Under the pieces are notes generated by a model that was given only the letters and a program-made list of their open reading frames with translations, had not been told where the DNA came from and made no database searches. 9,385 nt of DNA from QHBQ01 sp038230695 (GTDB lineage Bacteria > Chloroflexota > Chloroflexia > QHBQ01), in contig JBBRMT010000185.1 of the NCBI GenBank assembly GCA_038230695.1, positions 1 to 9,385 on the forward strand, written 5' to 3'. Position numbers and translations under genes: made by a program. Shown in pieces: positions 6,117 through 9,385 of the stretch; the first letter of the stretch is position 1; each line of letters starts with the position of its first letter.

Positions 6117-6136
6117 GGGGCGTATGGCATACGCCC
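6117..6136 (-). repeat. Inverted solo copy of the array palindrome
   Basis: This reads as the reverse complement of the palindrome plus one flanking base found in each array unit. It lies about 260 bases left of the first canonical array unit and shows that the element also occurs singly and in the other orientation. Confidence 0.75.
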
Positions 6137-6211
6137 TGGCTGGGGGAACGACCAGCCAACGGATTGTAAAAACGGATAAGCGGATAAAGCGGATGTAGGG
6201 GCGCAGGCAAA

Positions 6212-6278
6212 AAGCCTCTCCCTAGCGGGGAAACCCCTTGTGGGTTCCCTGCGGGTAGGTTTGGTGAGGGGAGAGCTT
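6212..6278. repeat. MITE-like palindromic element
   Basis: The ends pair: AAG (6212-6214) and CTCTCCC (6216-6222) with GGGAGAGCTT (6269-6278), one C bulged. Inside, GGGAAACCC (6228-6236) pairs with GGGTTCCC (6242-6249), one A bulged. It encodes nothing. The AGCGGGG and GGTTTGG stretches recall the 84-bp repeat near prmC, so the two may be related. Confidence 0.55.
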
Positions 6279-6330
6279 GCAACATATAAATGCTGGGGAG
6301 ACCACTCAGCCCAGCGGATTTGGGCGGCGC

Positions 6331-6815
6331 ACCAGGGCGGGCCGCCTGTCCCTACGTCAACATTGGCGGTCTCGATGGGCATTGTTGTGGGGCAAGAGGG
6401 CGTATGCCATACGCCCCTACGTCAAGATTAGCGGTTACGATGGGCATTGTCATGGGGCAAGAGGGCGTATGCCATACGCCCCTACGTCAACATTAGCGGT
6501 TACGATTAGCCTTATCAAGGGGCAAGAGGGCGTATGCCATACGCCCCTACGCCAAGATTGGCGGCCGCGATGGGCATTGTCTTGGAGCAAGAGGGCGTAT
6601 GCCATACGCCCCTACGCCAAGATTGGCGGCCGCGATGGGCATTGTCTTGGAGCAAGAGGGCGTATGCCATACGCCCCTACGCCAAGATTGGCGGTCTCGA
6701 TGGGCATTGTCGTGGGGCAAGAGGGCGTATGCCATACGCCCCTACGTCAACATTAGCGGTCGCGATGGGCATTGTTGTGGGGCGAGAGGGCGGGATGAAT
6801 CCCCGCTCCTACAAA
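6331..6815 (+). repeat. 65-bp tandem hairpin array
   Basis: Six canonical units begin at 6396, 6461, 6526, 6591, 6656 and 6721, exactly 65 bases apart. Each starts with GA followed by the 19-base near-palindrome GGGCGTATGCCATACGCCC (eight-pair stem, GCC loop), then CTACG and a variable linker. The palindrome is invariant in all six, while the linker differs; units at 6526 and 6591 are identical. Divergent units flank the array: 6331-6395 has GGGCGGGCCGCC in place of the stem but keeps the linker, and 6786-6815 keeps only GAGGGCGG and forms a different hairpin. The array stands about 100 bases upstream of the next promoter. Confidence 0.92.
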
Positions 6816-6827
6816 TACGGCGCGTTG

Positions 6828-6857
6828 GTAGGGGCGCAGATTTATCGCGCCCTGGTG
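6828..6857 (-). repeat. Right arm of the perfect 30-bp inverted repeat
   Basis: Exact reverse complement of 6069-6098, starting GTAGGGGCGC and ending GCGCCCTGGTG. It closes the repeat cluster on the right, about 50 bases before the -35 box of the next gene. Confidence 0.85.
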
Positions 6858-6910
6858 ATAGCTGAGACCGGCTAAGGTGAGATATAGCCTAATTTACCCA
6901 CCCCAAAGCA

Positions 6911-6939
6911 TTGACAGCCGCGCAATATCGCAGTATAAT
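6911..6939 (+). promoter_or_regulatory. Consensus sigma70-type promoter
   Basis: A perfect TTGACA (6911-6916) and a perfect TATAAT (6934-6939) are separated by the optimal 17 bases. Transcription should begin near 6946, leaving a leader of about 50 bases before the exported protein gene. A full consensus promoter implies strong, housekeeping-type expression. Confidence 0.9.
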
Positions 6940-6986
6940 CCTTACTAGACATAACACGAAAACACCCATGCCCCACGCCTGAAGTT

Positions 6987-6993
6987 GGAGGAG
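6987..6993 (+). promoter_or_regulatory. Ribosome binding site that bears on the start choice
   Basis: GGAGGAG lies immediately before the ATG at 6995. Spacing from GGAGG (6987-6991) is three bases to that ATG but nine bases to the in-frame GTG at 7001, which would be the more usual distance. Either start keeps the signal peptide. Confidence 0.7.
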
Positions 6994-6994
6994 A

Positions 6995-9385
6995 ATGCCT
7001 GTGAAAGCGCATATCGTAATCGCTCTTGTGCGGCTGGCCTGTATGGTGCTGCTAGTTGGCCTGATTCTGTCGCCGCTCGGCCCACCGCGTCCGGTGGCCG
7101 CGCCGCTGCATCTGCCCCCATTTGTGGGTGAGGCCGCGCCACAGGCGGCGATGCTGGCTTCCCATTCGTATGCCGCGCAGGCCGCGCCGCTGGCGCAGGC
7201 GGGCATTGCCTCGGCAACGGTCAGCCTTGCCGCCAGCCAGATGCTGCTCGACAAGGGCGATGCCAGCACGCCCACTCCCGCCACCAGCGTGTCGCTCACC
7301 GGCGTGGAGACAAATGCTACCTTCCTTACCCCGCCGACCAGAGCGCCCCTGGCCTTCAGCGACGTTGCCCCCCACTTTAGCGGCAGCGTGCCACCCAGCG
7401 CAAAGGTAGACATCCAGGTGCGCTTCAGCAGCGATGGGCAAACCTTTGGCGACTGGCAACCGGCCAGCTTCGAGATTGTGGCCGACCCTGAGCGCGACAA
7501 GGTGGGCGAGTTCTACGCCAGTCTGGTCAGCGTGCCACACACCACCAACGCCGACGGTAGCACCAGCCCCGCCACCGCGCAGTACGCCCAGGCGCAGCTA
7601 CACCTCAGCGTAGGGACAGGCGGCAAAGGGCCGAGCGTCACCCAGTTCAGCTTCGGCTTTATTGACGTGCCACCCAGCGGGGCGCAGCCCAACGTCAGCG
7701 CCACTGCCAGTGTGCCGAACCGCCCCGCTCTGGTCAAGCGCAGCGACTGGGGCGCACCGGCCAGCGCTGCTAACTGGCTGCCAGTTTACGCGCCAGTCAG
7801 CCATATCATCATCCACCACAGCGGCACCGGCGCAAGCTCCGACTGGGCGGCGCAGGTGCGGGCGCTCTGGTATTATGACACCTACGTGCGCGGCTGGGGC
7901 GACATCGGCTACAACTACCTGATTGACCCTAATGGCGTGATCTACGAGGGCCGCGCTGGTGGCCCCGATGTGGCTGGGTCGCACACCTATCCCTTCAACT
8001 ATGGCAGCGTGGGCATCGCCCTGCTCGACAATTACCAGTACGCCACCCCGCCCCAACCGATGCTCGACAGCCTCACCAAGCTGCTAGCCTGGCAGGCGCA
8101 GCGTAATGGCATCAACCCCCAGGGTAACGCGGATTTCAATACCACGCTGTTCTGCGGCACGGCGGTCAGCGCCAACCGCCCCAACATCGCCCCCGCCAGC
8201 GACTACGCGGTTAGCGGCTGCGGGCAGGACTTCAACCAGTCGGTCAGCCCCGGCCAGAATGTAGTCGCCATTTTGCGCGACCTGCGTAAGAAGGTGGCCG
8301 ACGCGCTGCCGCTCTACGGCGCAGCCTTCCTCAGCCACGATGCCCCGCCGCAGATGACCACCGGCGCGACCTACAACATCAACATAAGCGTGCGTAATAG
8401 CGGCTCGGCTACATGGCTTGCCGCCCCCACCGAGAACCCGCCGCCAGGTAGCGGCGGGAACAATGGCGGCAGTGGGCAGATCATGCTTGGCTACCACTGG
8501 TCAGACACGAACGGCAACGCAGTGCCAACCCAGGTGCAGCGCACCATGCTTCCCCAGAATGTCGCCTTCGGCGCAACGGTAAACCTCTACGCCACCGTAA
8601 CTGCGCCAACCGCCGCAGGCAGCTACACGCTCACCCTCGACATGGTTGACGAGGCGGGCAACTGGTTCGCCGCGCAGGGCAGTACGCCGCTCAATGTTGC
8701 TATCATCGTCAATGCGGGCGACAGCATCCCGCCGGTATCGCGGGTTGATGCCTTGCACCTCTACCAGACCAGCACCGACTTCGTGGTTAGCTGGAGCGGC
8801 TCAGACGCAGGCAGCGGCATCCTCAATTACGACGTGCAGGACAAAATCGCCCCTTATGGCGACTGGCAGCCGCTGGTCAATGCCAGCAGCGCACCCAACG
8901 CCGCCTTCCGCGGGGTTAACGGTTACACCTACTACTTCCGAGTCCGCGCCCGCGACAAGGCGGGCAACGTGGAGCAGTTCCGCGATGCGCCCGATGCGCA
9001 GACCACGATTGCCACTGTGCCGCCGCCCGTCACCATCAGCAGTCCCCGCCAGCGTGAAATTGTGCCAACCGGCATGATTACCGTGACCGGCACCACCGAG
9101 CGTGGGGCGCTTGTGCTGGTCAACGATGTGCAGGCGCAGGTGGTGGGCGAGAACTATACCGCTACCCTTGCCACCAAACTGGCGGGCCGCAACTATGTGA
9201 TTACCGCCCGCGCCTGGGACTATGCGGGCAACACCGCCTCGACCGTGACGATTGCCTACTTGCAGAGCAACTTCAGCGACCTGCCCATCACTGGCACCAT
9301 CCACGATGCGCTCGTCTTCGTCGCCGACCGCGGCATCATGGGCGGCTATTCCAACGGCACCTTTGCCCCCGACCAGCAGATGAAC
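6995..9385 (+). CDS. Exported PGRP/amidase-like SLH-domain protein, 3' partial
   Basis: At least 797 residues, open at the right edge. A signal peptide covers about 1-36 (hydrophobic core 7-27, cleavage likely after PVAA). A poorly defined extracellular region follows, then a PGRP/N-acetylmuramoyl-L-alanine amidase type 2-like domain (about 248-440) beginning KRSDWGAP, with IIIHHSG (His274/275) and GYNYLI (305-310). Where relatives have GHRD and CPG zinc-ligand motifs, this protein reads PASD (400-403) and SPG (418-420), so two ligands seem lost. Cys387 and Cys409 could form a disulfide. Beta-sandwich domains follow: NBR1-like Ig (about 449-575), FnIII-like (about 577-670) and Ig-like (679-758). 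An SLH domain begins at about 760 and is cut by the window. SLH domains tether proteins to cell-wall polymers. Role: envelope-bound, probably peptidoglycan-binding; hydrolysis doubtful. Confidence 0.92.
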   Translation, partial: MPVKAHIVIALVRLACMVLLVGLILSPLGPPRPVAAPLHLPPFVGEAAPQAAMLASHSYAAQAAPLAQAGIASATVSLAASQMLLDKGDASTPTPATSVSLTGVETNATFLTPPTRAPLAFSDVAPHFSGSVPPSAKVDIQVRFSSDGQTFGDWQPASFEIVADPERDKVGEFYASLVSVPHTTNADGSTSPATAQYAQAQLHLSVGTGGKGPSVTQFSFGFIDVPPSGAQPNVSATASVPNRPALVKRSDWGAPASAANWLPVYAPVSHIIIHHSGTGASSDWAAQVRALWYYDTYVRGWGDIGYNYLIDPNGVIYEGRAGGPDVAGSHTYPFNYGSVGIALLDNYQYATPPQPMLDSLTKLLAWQAQRNGINPQGNADFNTTLFCGTAVSANRPNIAPASDYAVSGCGQDFNQSVSPGQNVVAILRDLRKKVADALPLYGAAFLSHDAPPQMTTGATYNINISVRNSGSATWLAAPTENPPPGSGGNNGGSGQIMLGYHWSDTNGNAVPTQVQRTMLPQNVAFGATVNLYATVTAPTAAGSYTLTLDMVDEAGNWFAAQGSTPLNVAIIVNAGDSIPPVSRVDALHLYQTSTDFVVSWSGSDAGSGILNYDVQDKIAPYGDWQPLVNASSAPNAAFRGVNGYTYYFRVRARDKAGNVEQFRDAPDAQTTIATVPPPVTISSPRQREIVPTGMITVTGTTERGALVLVNDVQAQVVGENYTATLATKLAGRNYVITARAWDYAGNTASTVTIAYLQSNFSDLPITGTIHDALVFVADRGIMGGYSNGTFAPDQQMN

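Larger units (their letters stand above)
6021..6910 (+). other. Large repeat-filled intergenic region
   Basis: This stretch separates the DUF2007-like gene from the promoter of the exported protein. It has no credible gene: open frames across it simply translate a 65-bp repeat in rotating frames. In order it holds short CTCA-type repeats, an outer inverted repeat arm, an inverted hairpin copy, three GCGGAT-type short repeats (about 6160-6195), a palindromic MITE-like element, the 65-bp array, a divergent terminal hairpin and the second inverted repeat arm. Confidence 0.75.

Noticed and set aside
6396..6785. CRISPR-like array (repeat plus spacer at fixed 65-bp spacing)
   Set aside because: The would-be spacers are near copies of each other, two are identical, the repeat is a plain palindrome, and no cas gene is present.
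6277..6875. Several plus-strand open frames encoding GVCHTPLRQ/RMPYAPT repeats
   Set aside because: They translate the 65-bp repeat; since 65 is not a multiple of three the same peptides appear in rotating frames. No ribosome sites support them.
6911..6994. Riboswitch or attenuator in the leader of the exported protein
   Set aside because: The leader after the promoter is only about 50 bases and shows no convincing alternative stems.
8801..9304. Minus-strand open frames (also 8084-8497, 7598-8056 and 7052-7540) opposite the exported protein
   Set aside because: They lie opposite a continuous 797-codon frame with signal peptide and recognisable domains, so they are shadows.

Overview
The window looks like a stretch of chromosome from a GC-rich bacterium (roughly 60% G+C by eye), most plausibly a member of the Chloroflexota. 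That placement is inference. It rests on the mix of a secreted PGRP-fold/S-layer-homology (SLH) protein, zinc-ribbon plus DUF2007-like membrane proteins, and intergenic DNA full of small GC-rich hairpin repeats ending in CCCCTAC. No rRNA, tRNA, transposase gene or CRISPR array was seen.

Layout. Positions 1-227 hold a dispersed-repeat copy and no gene. Two minus-strand genes (228-713 and 782-1384) encode paralogous small membrane proteins with a CxxC pair at each end; the second is frameshifted at an A5 run. A divergent promoter region (1437-1498) drives that pair leftward and prfA rightward. The plus strand then carries prfA (peptide chain release factor 1), a 213-nt spacer with an 84-bp-period direct repeat, prmC (the methyltransferase that modifies the release-factor GGQ glutamine), a 375-nt repeat-rich spacer, a Cof-type HAD phosphatase, and 6 nt later a zinc-ribbon/DUF2007-like membrane protein. 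Next comes about 970 nt of non-coding DNA with a 65-bp tandem array flanked by a perfect 30-bp inverted repeat. Then a consensus sigma70-type promoter (TTGACA, 17 bp, TATAAT) precedes a large exported protein that runs off the right edge.

How the genes relate. prfA and prmC form a known functional pair: PrmC methylates the Gln of the RF1 GGQ motif, here Gln234. The HAD gene and the DUF2007-like gene are probably co-transcribed. The last gene encodes a signal peptide, a PGRP/amidase_2-like domain, several beta-sandwich domains and the start of an SLH domain, so it should sit on the cell envelope. Two of the expected zinc ligands of its amidase domain appear to be replaced, which suggests a binding rather than a hydrolytic role.

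The most unusual content is the repeat biology. One modular hairpin family (variable stem, fixed CCCCTAC 3' flank) occurs singly between genes, inside a coding region in frame, in both orientations, and amplified into a 65-bp array. I did not find a convincing new multi-gene system.
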